Below are positions 44,387-54,930 of a DNA stretch of 64,000 nucleotides, piece by piece. How positions within the stretch are numbered: position 1 is the first letter of the stretch; each line of letters starts with the position of its first letter. Made by a program: the position numbers and the translations under genes. The stretch comes from Thioalkalivibrio sulfidiphilus HL-EbGr7 (GTDB lineage: Bacteria; Pseudomonadota; Gammaproteobacteria; Ectothiorhodospirales; Ectothiorhodospiraceae), in contig NC_011901.1 in NCBI RefSeq assembly GCF_000021985.1, positions 496,001 through 560,000 on the forward strand, given 5' to 3'. Under the pieces are notes generated by a model. It did not search any database. It was not told the origin of the DNA and saw nothing but the letters and a program-made list of their open reading frames with translations.

Positions 44387-45550
44387 TCACGAACCGTCCC
44401 GGTCCAGGGCCATGCGCTCGTCCCGCACCTGAAGCCGCAGTCGGCCCAGGTACCAGTCAAGGATCACCCGACCGGCGATGCGCGCACGCCAGCCCTGCAG
44501 CAGGGCGCAGTCCGGCTCCTCCCGGAACAGGGCCTCCAGGTCCTTGCGGGTGGCGATGGCGGCGGGGCTGATGTCGTTGATCCGGGCCTGATGGCGAAGC
44601 AGGCCCATGGCCACGTCGACGAGTTCCTCGTGCTCGGGGCCGATGCCCCGGGATGGACCCGGCCGGGCGGGCCAGGCGGAGGCGGGCAGGCTGCGGGCCT
44701 CCCGGACCAGGGCCAGGAGGGTCTCGCCGTGGCGCTGCAGGGTCTTGTCCTCCAGGCCGCGCACCTTCGCCAGGCTGGCGAGGTCCGTGGGCGAGCGCTG
44801 GGACAGTTCCGTGAGCACGTCATCCGACAGGATCCAGCGCTTGGGCAGGTCCTTCTCCATGGCCTGGCGTTCCCGCCAGGCGGCCAGGGCCTGCAGGACG
44901 GCCAGCTGCGCCCCCTTGAGGTATTTCTGTCCCTTGATCCGGCGCCAGGCGTTGTCCGGGTCCGGCAGGTAGCGGCTTTCCTCGGAGATGGCCGCGAAGT
45001 CCTCGCTGAGCCAGTCCAGGCGGCCCTTCTCCTCGAGATCCTTCAGGATCATGGGATAGACCCGGGCCAGGTGGCGCACGTCGTCGGCGGCGTAGCGCAG
45101 CTGGGCGGTCTCCAGCGGACGCTGGCTCCAGTCGGTGCGGGTGTGGCCCTTGTCCAGTTCCAGGTCCAGGTAGATCTGCACCATGCGGGCGTAGCCGATC
45201 TGGTCGCCGTGGCCCAGCAGGCTCACGGCCACCTGGGTGTCGAACACCGGCGTGGGCACCCGTCCGGTGGACTGGAGCAGGATCTCCATGTCCTGGTGGG
45301 CGGCATGTACCACCTTGGTCACGGCCGGGTCGTGCAGCAGGGCCGCGAGCGGACCCAGGTCCGGCAGGGCGATGGGGTCGATGCAGGCCAGGGCGTCGGG
45401 GGTGGCCACCTGCACCAGGCACAGGCGCGGGTAGTAGGTCTTCTCGCGCACGAACTCCGTGTCCAGGGCGATCCACTGGGCGCCGGCGATCTCGCCGCAG
45501 AAGGCCGCCAGGCCCTCGGCGGTGTCGATGAAGCGGATCTCGTCGGTCAC
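44387..45550 (-). CDS. rnd: Ribonuclease D
   Basis: 387 residues. DEDD exonuclease domain first (ALDTEF with D30 and E32; DTQVAVSLLG; YAADDVRHL), then HRDC domains (AVLQALAAWRERQAMEKDLPKRWILSDDVL). Trims 3' ends of tRNAs and other RNAs. Start is GTG 45550 or GTG 45577, the latter overlapping the stop of the upstream DUF1244 gene; the longer frame to 45697 is the shadow of that gene. Confidence 0.92.
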   Translation of the reverse strand: MTDEIRFIDTAEGLAAFCGEIAGAQWIALDTEFVREKTYYPRLCLVQVATPDALACIDPIALPDLGPLAALLHDPAVTKVVHAAHQDMEILLQSTGRVPTPVFDTQVAVSLLGHGDQIGYARMVQIYLDLELDKGHTRTDWSQRPLETAQLRYAADDVRHLARVYPMILKDLEEKGRLDWLSEDFAAISEESRYLPDPDNAWRRIKGQKYLKGAQLAVLQALAAWRERQAMEKDLPKRWILSDDVLTELSQRSPTDLASLAKVRGLEDKTLQRHGETLLALVREARSLPASAWPARPGPSRGIGPEHEELVDVAMGLLRHQARINDISPAAIATRKDLEALFREEPDCALLQGWRARIAGRVILDWYLGRLRLQVRDERMALDRDGS

Positions 45551-45566
45551 CCTCAGTGATCCCGAT

Positions 45567-45866
45567 TCAATGGTCACGGGGCCGGGCCTGCTCGAAGGCT
45601 GCCTGCTGCTCGGCGCTGGCCTCCTGCTGGTAGCGCACCTTCCATTCCGAGTAGGGCATGCCGTAGACGATCTCCCGGGCGGCCTCGTAGTCCACATTCT
45701 CGCCCCGCTCCTGGGCCGCGGCGCTGTACCACTTGGACAGGCAGTTGCGGCAGAAGCCGGCCAGGTTCATGAGATCGATGTTCTGCACGTCCTTACGGCT
45801 GTCCAGGTGTTCCAGCAGGCGCCTGAAGGCGGCCGCCTCGATCTCGGTGCGGGTCTTGTCGTCCAT
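45567..45866 (-). CDS. DUF1244 family protein
   Basis: 99 residues: RRLLEHLDSRKDVQNIDLMNLAGFCRNCLSKWYSAAAQERG...YGMPYSEWKVRYQQEAS. The NLAGFCRNCLSKWY block with C-x2-C is the DUF1244 signature. Function unknown. It lies directly upstream of rnd on the same strand, with at most a small gap or overlap. Confidence 0.9.
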   Translation of the reverse strand: MDDKTRTEIEAAAFRRLLEHLDSRKDVQNIDLMNLAGFCRNCLSKWYSAAAQERGENVDYEAAREIVYGMPYSEWKVRYQQEASAEQQAAFEQARPRDH

Positions 45867-45969
45867 CCAAATCTCCTCGGGAATGCGGTGTCTGGAACCC
45901 GGAAGGCCGGGCCATGGTCGCAGCCATTATACTCAACGGCCATTGTCCGGCTGCTACCGAGGATGCCCC

Positions 45970-46938
45970 ATGCCCCGCCGACGCCCGTGGACCTGGTTCG
46001 CGATGCTCCTGATCGTCTTGTTCATCCCGGTTTCCCAGGCTATTGCCCTGGCTCAGGCCGAGCCGCAGGCCCTGCGCCATGGCGACCATCCCCTGGTGGG
46101 GCAGATCTGGTCCGGCGTGGTGCAGTCCGAGCGCCAGGAGGCCCTGGCACGCATGGCCCGGGCCGACGTGGTGCTGCTGGGCGAATCCCACGGCAACGCG
46201 GATCACCATGCCCGGCAGCTGGAAGTCCTGGAGGCACTGCTGGCGCTGGGGCGGCGTCCCGCGCTGGCCTTCGAGATCTTCGATCTGGAGGATCAGGAGA
46301 TCATCGACCGGCAGCGCCTGGCCGGTGTCGCGGATGCCGATGACCTGGCCGAGGCGGTGAACATGTCGGGACGCGGCTGGACCTGGGCGGAGTACCGGCC
46401 CCTGGTGCAGTTCGCCCTGGACCAGGCGCTGCCCATCGTGGCCACCAACCTGTCCCGGCGCGGCGCCATGGCCGTGGCCATGGAAGGATTGCAATCCCTG
46501 CCCGGTGAGGATCGCGCCAGGCTGGGCCTGGACAGGCCGCTGCCCGAGGACGCGATGCAGCGGCTTGAGCAGCGCATCGTCGATGCCCATTGCGGACACC
46601 TGCCGGCGGCGCGGGCCGGCGGCATGATCAATGCCCAGCGCGCCCGGGACGCCTACATGGCCGACCGGATCGCGGCCCAGGAGGGGCCCGTGGTGCTGAT
46701 CACCGGCGCGGCCCATGCCCGGCTCGATTACGGCGTACCCTGGTACCTGGCACAGCAGGCGCCGGAGCGCCAGGTGCTGAGCCTGATATTCGTGGAGGTG
46801 GACCCCGAGCGGCATGCCGCCGTTGACTATCTCAACGCCGGTGGCTCGCCCTATCACCTGCTCTGGTTCACCCGGCGCAGCTCGCCCGACGACCCCTGCG
46901 AGGCCTTCCGCAAGCAGCTGGAGGGGATGAGGGGGTGA
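45970..46938 (+). CDS. ChaN-like (heme-binding uptake/Tiki superfamily) secreted protein
   Basis: 322 residues. N-terminal signal WFAMLLIVLFIPVSQAIALA, then VVLLGESHGNADHHARQLEVLEAL (GESH..xxH), ALAFEIFDLEDQEII and ITGAAHARLDYGVPWYL, the conserved EE/H set of the ChaN/TIKI/erythromycin-esterase-like fold. Might bind heme or act as a metalloprotease-like hydrolase; unproven. ATG 45970 chosen because the signal peptide starts there. No lipobox cysteine is seen. Confidence 0.82.
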   Translation: MPRRRPWTWFAMLLIVLFIPVSQAIALAQAEPQALRHGDHPLVGQIWSGVVQSERQEALARMARADVVLLGESHGNADHHARQLEVLEALLALGRRPALAFEIFDLEDQEIIDRQRLAGVADADDLAEAVNMSGRGWTWAEYRPLVQFALDQALPIVATNLSRRGAMAVAMEGLQSLPGEDRARLGLDRPLPEDAMQRLEQRIVDAHCGHLPAARAGGMINAQRARDAYMADRIAAQEGPVVLITGAAHARLDYGVPWYLAQQAPERQVLSLIFVEVDPERHAAVDYLNAGGSPYHLLWFTRRSSPDDPCEAFRKQLEGMRG

Positions 46939-47020
46939 TTCAAATTCAAAATTCAAGATTCAAAATTCAAAGGGGCGGTACCCGAGTTCCTTTGAATTTT
47001 GAATCTTGAATTTTGAATTG
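46938..47020. repeat. Palindrome, TTCAAAATTCAAA family
   Basis: Left arm of tandem TTCAAATT/CAAGATTC units, right arm TTTGAATTTTGAATCTTGAA and on, loop about 20 bases (GGGGCGGTACCCGAG). The GATTC variant inside the left arm is matched by GAATC in the right arm, so the arms co-vary. It starts at the stop of the ChaN-like gene. Confidence 0.9.
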
Positions 47021-47028
47021 CCCTCAAA

Positions 47029-47520
47029 TCAGCTCAAAGCCAGACACCAACGCCGCCGCACGTCGCGCAGCAGCACGAACAGCCAGGGCCACAGGATCAT
47101 GCTGCTTACCAGGGGCGCCCAGTACAGCCAGGTGCCCGGTGCGCGGCCGGTCATGCCCAGGATCCAGAGCACCAGCAGCAGGTGCAGGGCCAGCAGGCCG
47201 CCCACGGTCAGTGCCTGCTGCCAGAGGGGGAACACCCGCACCCGCTGATGCATGCGGATGCTCAGGTAGGCGATCAGGGCGAAGCCCAGGGCATGCTGGC
47301 CCAGCAGGGCACCGGTGGCGGCATCCAGCAGCAGGCCCAGGAACCAGCCCAGGCCGACGCCGATGCGCCGGGGCAGGGCCATGCTCCAGTAGATCAGGGT
47401 CATGGCCAGCCACTGGGGACGCCAGGGGGCGGCCCAGTCGGGCAGGGGCACGACGGTGAGCGCCAGCGCCACGATGAAGGTCAGCGGGATGGCCCAGACC
47501 CAGCCGCGGGGATTGCTCAT
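47029..47520 (-). CDS. mreD: Rod shape-determining protein MreD
   Basis: 163 residues, about five membrane helices, LIYWSMALPRRIGVGLGWFLGLLLDAATGALLGQHALGFAL is the conserved MreD core. Inner-membrane part of the elongasome. Its start overlaps the mreC stop by four bases (ATGA), so the three mre genes are one unit. Confidence 0.93.
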   Translation of the reverse strand: MSNPRGWVWAIPLTFIVALALTVVPLPDWAAPWRPQWLAMTLIYWSMALPRRIGVGLGWFLGLLLDAATGALLGQHALGFALIAYLSIRMHQRVRVFPLWQQALTVGGLLALHLLLVLWILGMTGRAPGTWLYWAPLVSSMILWPWLFVLLRDVRRRWCLALS

Positions 47521-48416
47521 GGGCGATCCTCCGGGGCTGATTCCGCGGCGGGCGCCTCTGCCCCGATCTCAGCGGGGCGCTCCGTGGCGTTGCCGTTGAC
47601 CGGGCGCAGCAGCAGTACCTCCCGTGAGCGGTCCAGGCGGGCCAGCGGGCGGGCCTCCACCCGTGCGAAGGACTCGCCGGGGATGCGTTCGACCCGGGTG
47701 ACCTGGGCCACCGGGTAGTCCGCCGGGAAGCGCCCGCCCAGGCCCGAGGTGCTGATGATGTCGCCGGGCTCGAGATCCTCGGCGGGCGGGATGTAGCGCA
47801 GTTCCAGCAGCTGGGGGTTGCCGGTGCCCACGGCCAGGGTGCGCAGCCCGGTGCGGTTGACCAGCACCGGCAGGGCGTGGCTCGGGTCCGAGATCAGCAG
47901 CACGATGCTGTGCAGGGGGTGGCTCTCCAGCACCTGCCCCACCACTCCCTGGGCGTTGATCAGGGGCTGGCCCGGGTAGGCGCCGTGCACCCGCCCGCGG
48001 TTGATCACCAGCTGCTGGCGGAAGGGGTCCAGGTCCACGGCCATGATCTCGGCCGCCATCAGCGGGTCGCGCAGCCGTACGGAGGTGTCCAGCAGCTCGC
48101 GCAGCCGGGCGTTTTCCTCCTCCAGGGCCTCGAAGCGCAGCATCAGTGCGTTGAGGTGCAGCTGTTCCTCCCGCAGGCGGCGGTTGTCCTCCACCAGGGT
48201 CTGGTGACTGCGCAGCTGTTCCAGCACCCAGGCCCCCGCCTGCACCGGCAGGTTCACGCCGGCCTGCACCGGATAGACCAGCATGGCGACGGCGGAGCGG
48301 AACTCCTGGAGGTGCTGATGACGGTGGTCGGCCCACATCAGGCCGATGGAAAACAGGGCGAGCAGCGCGAGACGCACCGCCGGGGAGGGGCCCAGGTTGA
48401 ACAGCGGTTTCTTGAT
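47517..48416 (-). CDS. mreC: Rod shape-determining protein MreC
   Basis: About 299 residues if it starts at the ATC at 48416 (reads IKKPLFNLGPSPAVRLALLALFSIGLMWAD...), which sits 7 bases after a GGGGAG ribosome site. The first ordinary start codon is GTG 48377, which would remove 13 residues of the usual N-terminal segment before the membrane helix. One membrane helix, a coiled coil (LVEDNRRLREEQLHLNALMLRFEALEEENARLRELL), then the periplasmic beta domains (INRGRVHGAYPGQPLINAQGVVGQV). Organises peptidoglycan synthases in the periplasm. Confidence 0.9.
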   Translation of the reverse strand: MKKPLFNLGPSPAVRLALLALFSIGLMWADHRHQHLQEFRSAVAMLVYPVQAGVNLPVQAGAWVLEQLRSHQTLVEDNRRLREEQLHLNALMLRFEALEEENARLRELLDTSVRLRDPLMAAEIMAVDLDPFRQQLVINRGRVHGAYPGQPLINAQGVVGQVLESHPLHSIVLLISDPSHALPVLVNRTGLRTLAVGTGNPQLLELRYIPPAEDLEPGDIISTSGLGGRFPADYPVAQVTRVERIPGESFARVEARPLARLDRSREVLLLRPVNGNATERPAEIGAEAPAAESAPEDRP

Positions 48417-48459
48417 GGCTGATCTCCCCGGTCAGGAGGTGTGGGGTTGACGAGCGGCG

Positions 48460-49924
<1,465 letters not shown>

Positions 49925-49995
49925 CCTGAGGGCGGACAGGCGGCGGGGGCGATGAGCGCCCCCGCGCACCCCATTCCCTTGCCCTGGTTCCCATC

Positions 49996-51450
49996 ATGCA
50001 CGAGAAAACCATCGCAGAACTCTCCGCCGCCCTGACCAAGGGCGAGTGCTCGAGCGTCGAACTCACCGAACACTTCCTCAAGCGCATCGAGGCGCTGGAC
50101 GGTGGTCTGAACAGCTTTGTCACCGTCACCGCCGAGCAGGCGCTGGCCCAGGCGAAGGCGGCCGACGACCGCCGCGCCAGGGGAGAGGCGGGTCCGCTCA
50201 CCGGCGTGCCCATGGCCCAGAAGGACATCTTCTGCACCGACGGCGTGCGCACCACCTGCGGCTCGAAGATGCTGGACAACTTCATCGCCCCCTACGACGC
50301 CACGGTGGTGGAGCGCTTCAAGGCCGAGGGCTGCCCCATGCTGGGCAAGACCAACATGGACGAGTTCGCCATGGGCTCCTCCAACGAGACCAGTTTCCAC
50401 GGCCCGGTGAAGAATCCCTGGGACACGGCGCGGGTGCCCGGGGGTTCCTCCGGCGGTTCCGCCGCCGCCGTGGCCGCGCGGCTCACGCCGTCCGCCACCG
50501 GCACCGACACCGGCGGCTCCATCCGTCAGCCCGCGGCCCTGTGTGGCATCACCGGGCTCAAGCCCACCTACGGCCGCGTCTCCCGCTGGGGCATGATCGC
50601 GTTTGCCTCGAGCCTCGACCAGGGCGGCCCCATGGCCGCCACCGCCGAGGATTGCGCGCTGCTCGCCAACGTCATGAGCGGTTTCGATCCCAGGGATTCC
50701 ACCAGCATCGAGCGTCCCGCCGAGGACTTCACCGCGCGCCTGAACGAGCCGCTCAAGGGCCTGCGCATCGGTTTGCCCCGTGAGTTCTTCGGCGAGGGCC
50801 TGGATGCCGGTGTGGCCAAGGCTGTGGATGAAGCCATCGAGCAGTACAAGCAGCTCGGCGCCGAGGTAAAGGAAGTTGGCCTGCCCAACTCGGGTCTCTC
50901 CGTACCCGCCTACTACGTGGTGGCCCCGGCGGAGTGCTCCTCCAATCTGGCCCGTTTCGACGGCGTGCGTTACGGCTACCGCTGCGAGAACCCGAAAGAC
51001 CTGATGGACCTCTACACCCGCTCCCGGGGTGAGGGCTTCGGTGCCGAGGTCAAGCGCCGCATCATGGTGGGCACCTACGCGCTCTCTGCCGGCTACTTCG
51101 ACGCCTACTACCTCAAAGCTCAGAAGATCCGACGCCTGATCGCCGACGACTTCGCCAGGGCCTTCGAGGAAGTGGACGTGATCCTCGGACCCACCTCGCC
51201 GAGCACCGCGTTCCGGCTTGGCGAGAAGACCGACGACCCGGTCACCATGTACCTCTCGGACATCTACACCATCGCCGTGAACCTGGCCGGACTGCCCGGC
51301 ATGTCCATCCCCGCAGGCTTCAGCGATGGCCTGCCCGTGGGCCTGCAATTGATCGGCAACTATTTCGACGAGGCGCGCCTGCTGGGGGTGGCCCATCAGT
51401 ATCAATCAGTCACGGACTGGCATCGAAGAATCCCGAAGGGATTCGAGTAA
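49996..51450 (+). CDS. gatA: Asp/Glu-tRNA amidotransferase subunit A
   Basis: 484 residues of the amidase signature family. The catalytic Lys is in VPMAQKDIF, the cis-Ser in [14 protein letters not shown] and the nucleophile Ser in [17 protein letters not shown]. It releases ammonia from glutamine or asparagine for GatB. Second gene of gatCAB; a palindrome lies before gatB. Confidence 0.97.
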   Translation: MHEKTIAELSAALTKGECSSVELTEHFLKRIEALDGGLNSFVTVTAEQALAQAKAADDRRARGEAGPLTGVPMAQKDIFCTDGVRTTCGSKMLDNFIAPYDATVVERFKAEGCPMLGKTNMDEFAMGSSNETSFHGPVKNPWDTARVPGGSSGGSAAAVAARLTPSATGTDTGGSIRQPAALCGITGLKPTYGRVSRWGMIAFASSLDQGGPMAATAEDCALLANVMSGFDPRDSTSIERPAEDFTARLNEPLKGLRIGLPREFFGEGLDAGVAKAVDEAIEQYKQLGAEVKEVGLPNSGLSVPAYYVVAPAECSSNLARFDGVRYGYRCENPKDLMDLYTRSRGEGFGAEVKRRIMVGTYALSAGYFDAYYLKAQKIRRLIADDFARAFEEVDVILGPTSPSTAFRLGEKTDDPVTMYLSDIYTIAVNLAGLPGMSIPAGFSDGLPVGLQLIGNYFDEARLLGVAHQYQSVTDWHRRIPKGFE

Positions 51451-51460
51451 TGACAACCAA

Positions 51461-51538
51461 AGAGACAAGATACAAGATGCAAGAGGCAAGAAACGGCCTG
51501 TCTTTCACTTGTATCTTGTCTCTAGCCACTTGTATCTA
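51461..51538. repeat. Palindrome, GACAAGATACAAGAGGCAAG family (gatA-gatB gap)
   Basis: AAAGAGACAAGATACAAGAT ... CACTTGTATCTTGTCTCTAG pair around GAGGCAAGAAACGGCCTGTC. On the right, AGCCACTTGTATCTAGG adds a second, unpaired tandem word. It interrupts the gatCAB operon. Confidence 0.85.
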
Positions 51539-51548
51539 GGGCTTTCAT

Positions 51549-52982
51549 ATGGAATGGGAAACAGTCATCGGGCTCGAGGTTCACGCCCAGCTCGCCACCA
51601 AGAGCAAGATCTTCTCCGGCGCGTCCACCGCCTACGGCGCGGCGCCCAACAGCCAGGCCTGCGCCATCGACCTGGGCCTGCCCGGCGTGCTGCCGGTGCT
51701 CAACCGCGAGGCGGTGCGCATGGCGGTGAAGTTCGGTCTGGCCATCGGCGCGGAGATCTCGCCGCGCTCGGTGTTCGCGCGCAAGAACTACTTCTATCCC
51801 GATCTCCCCAAGGGTTACCAGATCTCCCAGTACGAACTCCCCGTGGTGGGTCTCGGCAAGCTCGAGATCGAGCTGGAGGACGGCGAGACCAAGGTGATCG
51901 GCATCACCCGGGCGCACCTGGAAGAGGACGCGGGCAAGAGCCTGCACGAGGACTTCCACGGCATGAGCGGCATTGATCTCAACCGCGCCGGCACGCCGCT
52001 GCTGGAGATCGTCTCCGAGCCGGACATGCGCTCCGCCAAGGAGGCGGTGGCCTATCTGAAGAAGCTGCACGCCCTGGTGCGCTACCTGGAGATCTGCGAC
52101 GGCAACATGCAGGAAGGCTCCTTCCGCTGTGATGCCAACGTCTCCGTGCGCCGCAAGGGCACCGAGAAATTCGGCACCCGCGCCGAGATCAAGAACATCA
52201 ACTCCTTCCGCTTCGTGGAGCGCGCCATCAACTACGAGGTGGAGCGCCAGATCGACATCCTGGAGGGTGGTGGCGCCGTGGTGCAGGAGACGCGTCTCTA
52301 TGATCCCGACAAGGGCGAGACCCGCTCCATGCGCTCCAAGGAAGAGGCCAACGACTACCGCTACTTCCCTGACCCGGACCTGCTGCCCCTGGAGATCGAC
52401 GCCAGCTTCATCGAGGGTGTGCGCGGTACCCTGCCGGAACTGCCCGACGAGAAGAAGCACCGCTTCATGACCCACTACGGCCTGTCCGCCTACGACGCCG
52501 GCGTGCTCACCGCGAGTCGCGAGATGGGCGACTACTACGAAGCCGTGGTCAAGGCCTGCGGTGGCCACGCGAAGCTGGCCGCCAACTGGGTGATGGGTGA
52601 ACTCTCCGCCGCGCTCAACAAGGACAACAGGGAGATCACCGAGAGTCCGGTGTCCGCAGCGGCCCTGGGTCAGATGCTCGAGCGCATCGAGGACAACACC
52701 ATCTCCGGCAAGATCGCGAAAGATGTCTTCGAGGCCATGTGGAACGGCGAGGGCAGCGCCGACGCGGTGATCGAGAAGAAGGGTCTCAAGCAGATCACCG
52801 ACACCGGCGCCATCGAGGCCATCATCGACAAGGTCATGGCCGACAACCCCGGCCAGCTGGAACAGTACCGCTCCGGCAAGGACAAGCTGTTCGGCTTCTT
52901 CGTCGGTCAGGTGATGAAGGCAACGGGCGGCAAGGCGAACCCGGGGCAAGTGAACGATCTGTTGAAGAAGAAGCTTCAGTAG
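51549..52982 (+). CDS. gatB: Asp/Glu-tRNA amidotransferase subunit B
   Basis: 477 residues. [22 protein letters not shown] opens the kinase/transamidase domain, [14 protein letters not shown] and [15 protein letters not shown] are hallmarks, and the C-terminal YqeY-like tail binds tRNA. It phosphorylates the misacylated Glu/Asp-tRNA and transfers ammonia. Ends with KKKLQ. Confidence 0.97.
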   Translation: MEWETVIGLEVHAQLATKSKIFSGASTAYGAAPNSQACAIDLGLPGVLPVLNREAVRMAVKFGLAIGAEISPRSVFARKNYFYPDLPKGYQISQYELPVVGLGKLEIELEDGETKVIGITRAHLEEDAGKSLHEDFHGMSGIDLNRAGTPLLEIVSEPDMRSAKEAVAYLKKLHALVRYLEICDGNMQEGSFRCDANVSVRRKGTEKFGTRAEIKNINSFRFVERAINYEVERQIDILEGGGAVVQETRLYDPDKGETRSMRSKEEANDYRYFPDPDLLPLEIDASFIEGVRGTLPELPDEKKHRFMTHYGLSAYDAGVLTASREMGDYYEAVVKACGGHAKLAANWVMGELSAALNKDNREITESPVSAAALGQMLERIEDNTISGKIAKDVFEAMWNGEGSADAVIEKKGLKQITDTGAIEAIIDKVMADNPGQLEQYRSGKDKLFGFFVGQVMKATGGKANPGQVNDLLKKKLQ

Positions 52983-52986
52983 AACA

Positions 52987-53075
52987 GTCTCAAGTCGCAA
53001 GTCTCAAGTGGCAAGGAACGTCAAAGGCACTGCCCCGGTTTTCCTTGTCACTTGAGACTTGCCACTAGCCACTGC
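52987..53075. repeat. Palindrome, CAAGTGGCAAG / GTCTCAAGT family (gatB-hslO gap)
   Basis: AGTCTCAAGTCGCAAGTCTC... (52987-53015) against CCTTGTCACTTGAGACTTGC (53043-53062) and CCACTAGCCACT. The loop holds TCAAAGGCACTGCCCCGG. The right end touches the hslO start. Confidence 0.83.
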
Positions 53076-53076
53076 C

Positions 53077-53943
53077 ATGACAGATACCCTCAACCGCTTC
53101 ATCCTTGAGACCACCAACGTGCGTGGCGAGTGGGTGCACCTGGACGCCACCTGGCAGGCGCTGCTGGAGCGCTACGCGTATCCGCCGGTGGTGCGCGATC
53201 TGCTGGGCCAGGCCCTGGCGGCGGTGGCCCTGCTGTCCGCCACCATCAAGTTCGACGGCTCTCTGATCCTGCAGGTGACCGGCAGCGGGCCGGTGAATCT
53301 CCTGGTGGTGCAGGCCAGCGGACATGGCACGGTGCGCGGTCTGGCGCGCTGGCAGTCGGAGGTCCCGGCGGGAGACCTGGCCGCGCAGTTCGGCGACGGG
53401 CGCATGGTCATGACCATCGATCCGGGTCAGGGCCGGGAGCGTTACCAGGGCATCGTGCCCCTGGAGGGGGCCAGCCTTTCCGCCGCGCTGGAGGGCTACT
53501 TCACCCGTTCGGAACAGTTGCCCACCCGCCTGTGGCTGGCCGCCGATGGCCAGCGCGCGGCGGGCCTGCTGCTGCAGGCCCTGCCGGGCGAAGACCGGGA
53601 CCCCGACGCCTTCCATCGTGCCGTCACCCTGGCCGACACCCTCAAGGACCAGGAGCTGCTGGAACTGCCGGTGCAGACCCTGCTGCATCGTCTCTACCAC
53701 GAGGAGGACGTGCGCCTGCTGGACGGCAGTCCGGTAAGTTTCCGTTGCGGGTGCTCACGGGAACGGGTGGGTGAGATGCTGCGCAACCTGGGCCGGCCCG
53801 AGGTGGACAGCATCCTGGAAGACGAAGGCCGTGTGGAAGTGAACTGCGAGTTCTGCAACGCCGGCTACCGCTTCGACGCGGTGGACGTGGAACAACTGTT
53901 CACCGAGGGCGAGCCGCCGCCGGGGAGTCGTACGCGACACTAA
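53077..53943 (+). CDS. hslO: Hsp33 redox-regulated chaperone
   Basis: 288 residues. The C-terminal redox zinc centre is intact: FRCGCS (C-x-C) and EFCNAGY in VNCEFCNAG (C-x2-C). VRGEWVHLDATWQALLERYAYPPVVRDLLGQALAAVALL is the typical start. Holds unfolding proteins under oxidative stress. ATG 53077 chosen; ATG/other starts at 53059 lie inside the repeat. Confidence 0.96.
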   Translation: MTDTLNRFILETTNVRGEWVHLDATWQALLERYAYPPVVRDLLGQALAAVALLSATIKFDGSLILQVTGSGPVNLLVVQASGHGTVRGLARWQSEVPAGDLAAQFGDGRMVMTIDPGQGRERYQGIVPLEGASLSAALEGYFTRSEQLPTRLWLAADGQRAAGLLLQALPGEDRDPDAFHRAVTLADTLKDQELLELPVQTLLHRLYHEEDVRLLDGSPVSFRCGCSRERVGEMLRNLGRPEVDSILEDEGRVEVNCEFCNAGYRFDAVDVEQLFTEGEPPPGSRTRH

Positions 53944-53954
53944 ATGGTGGTGAT

Positions 53955-54075
53955 TGAACGCAGAGAGCGCAGAGGCGCAGAGAACGCAGAGGTCATGGAA
54001 AAAAACGGGCGTTCGCCCGTTTTTTGTTTGAAGTGCTTCTTTGCGATCTCCGCGTCTTTGCGTCCTCTGCGTTAA
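53955..54075. repeat. Palindrome, CGCAGAGGCGCAGAG family, with terminator in its centre
   Basis: GAACGCAGAGAGCGCAGAGG... (53955-53993) and GCGATCTCCGCGTCTTTGCG...CTCTGCGTT (54043-54073) pair imperfectly. At the centre AAAAACGGGCG-TTCG-CCCGTTTTTT (about 53999-54025) is a complete terminator. Lies between convergent hslO and moeB. Confidence 0.85.
53999..54026. terminator. Bidirectional rho-independent terminator, hslO / moeB
   Basis: Perfect stem AAAAACGGGCG / CGCCCGTTTTT with a tight TT loop region and a T-tract on both strands, inside the palindrome described at 53955. Confidence 0.93.
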
Positions 54076-54083
54076 TTGCCGGG

Positions 54084-54821
54084 CTAGCCGCACACCGGAC
54101 ACGACGGATCCTTGCGCAGTTTCATGCTGCGCCATTCCATGGTCATGGCGTCCATGACCAGCAGGCGGCCGCGCAGGGTGGGCAGGCCGATGATGTGTTT
54201 GAGGGCCTCGGTGGCCTGCAGCGAGCCCATGACGCCGGGCAGGCTGGCGAGCACGCCGGTCTGGCTGCAGCGTTCGGCCAGTTCCTCACCGTCCTTGTAC
54301 AGGCAACGATAGCAGGGGCTGTCCGGCTCGGCGGGGTCGAACACCGTCAGCTGGCCCTCGAAGCGGATCACCGCCGCGGAGATCAGCGGTTTGCGGTGCC
54401 GCACGCAGGCGGCGTTGACGGCGAAGCGGGTGGTGAAGTTGTCGGTGCAGTCCAGCACGATGCTGGCATCGCGCACCGCCACGTCCAGGGCTTCGCCCTC
54501 CATGGCCGCCTGCACGGTGTTCACCTTCACCTCCGGGTTCACAGCGGCCAGCTTCTCGGCGGCGGAGACCACCTTGGGGCGGCCGATGTCGGCGGTGCGG
54601 TGGATGATCTGGCGCTGCAGGTTGGACAGTTCCACGATGTCCGCGTCGGCGATGGTCAGGGTGCCGACGCCGGCGGCGGCCAGGTACAAAGCCACCGGTG
54701 CCCCCAGACCGCCCGCGCCGATGATCAGCGCGTGGGCGTCCATGATCCGCTGCTGCCCGGCCACCTCCACCTGGGGCAGCATGATCTGCCGGCTGTAGCG
54801 CAAAAGCTGGTCGTCGTTCAT
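54084..54821 (-). CDS. moeB: MoeB/ThiF-family adenylyltransferase
   Basis: 245 residues. E1-like: LLRYSRQIMLPQVEVAGQQRI, ALIIGAGGLGAPVALYLAAAGVG (nucleotide binding), DLVxxD-like region DCTDNFTTRFAVN and two C-x2-C zinc pairs (CYRCLY and CPVCG at the end). Adenylates the C-terminal glycine of MoaD or ThiS. MoeB versus ThiF cannot be told apart here. ATG 54821 (MNDDQLL) fits the family. Confidence 0.92.
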   Translation of the reverse strand: MNDDQLLRYSRQIMLPQVEVAGQQRIMDAHALIIGAGGLGAPVALYLAAAGVGTLTIADADIVELSNLQRQIIHRTADIGRPKVVSAAEKLAAVNPEVKVNTVQAAMEGEALDVAVRDASIVLDCTDNFTTRFAVNAACVRHRKPLISAAVIRFEGQLTVFDPAEPDSPCYRCLYKDGEELAERCSQTGVLASLPGVMGSLQATEALKHIIGLPTLRGRLLVMDAMTMEWRSMKLRKDPSCPVCG

Positions 54822-54846
54822 GAACAAAAGATACCAGAAAGGCGAG

Positions 54847-54927
54847 ATTCAAAATTCAAAATTCAAAGGCGAGGCACCCCAGATTCAGTGGGTTCCCCTT
54901 TGAATTTTGAACCTTGAATTTTGAATT
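54847..54927. repeat. Palindrome, TTCAAAATTCAAA family (moeB upstream gap)
   Basis: ATTCAAAATTCAAAATTCAA (54847-54868) and TTTGAATTTTGAACCTTGAA... (54899-54927) with a loop of about 30 bases in which CACCCCAGATTCAGTGGG-TT appears. Occupies the whole gap to the next gene. Confidence 0.88.
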
Positions 54928-54930
54928 GAC

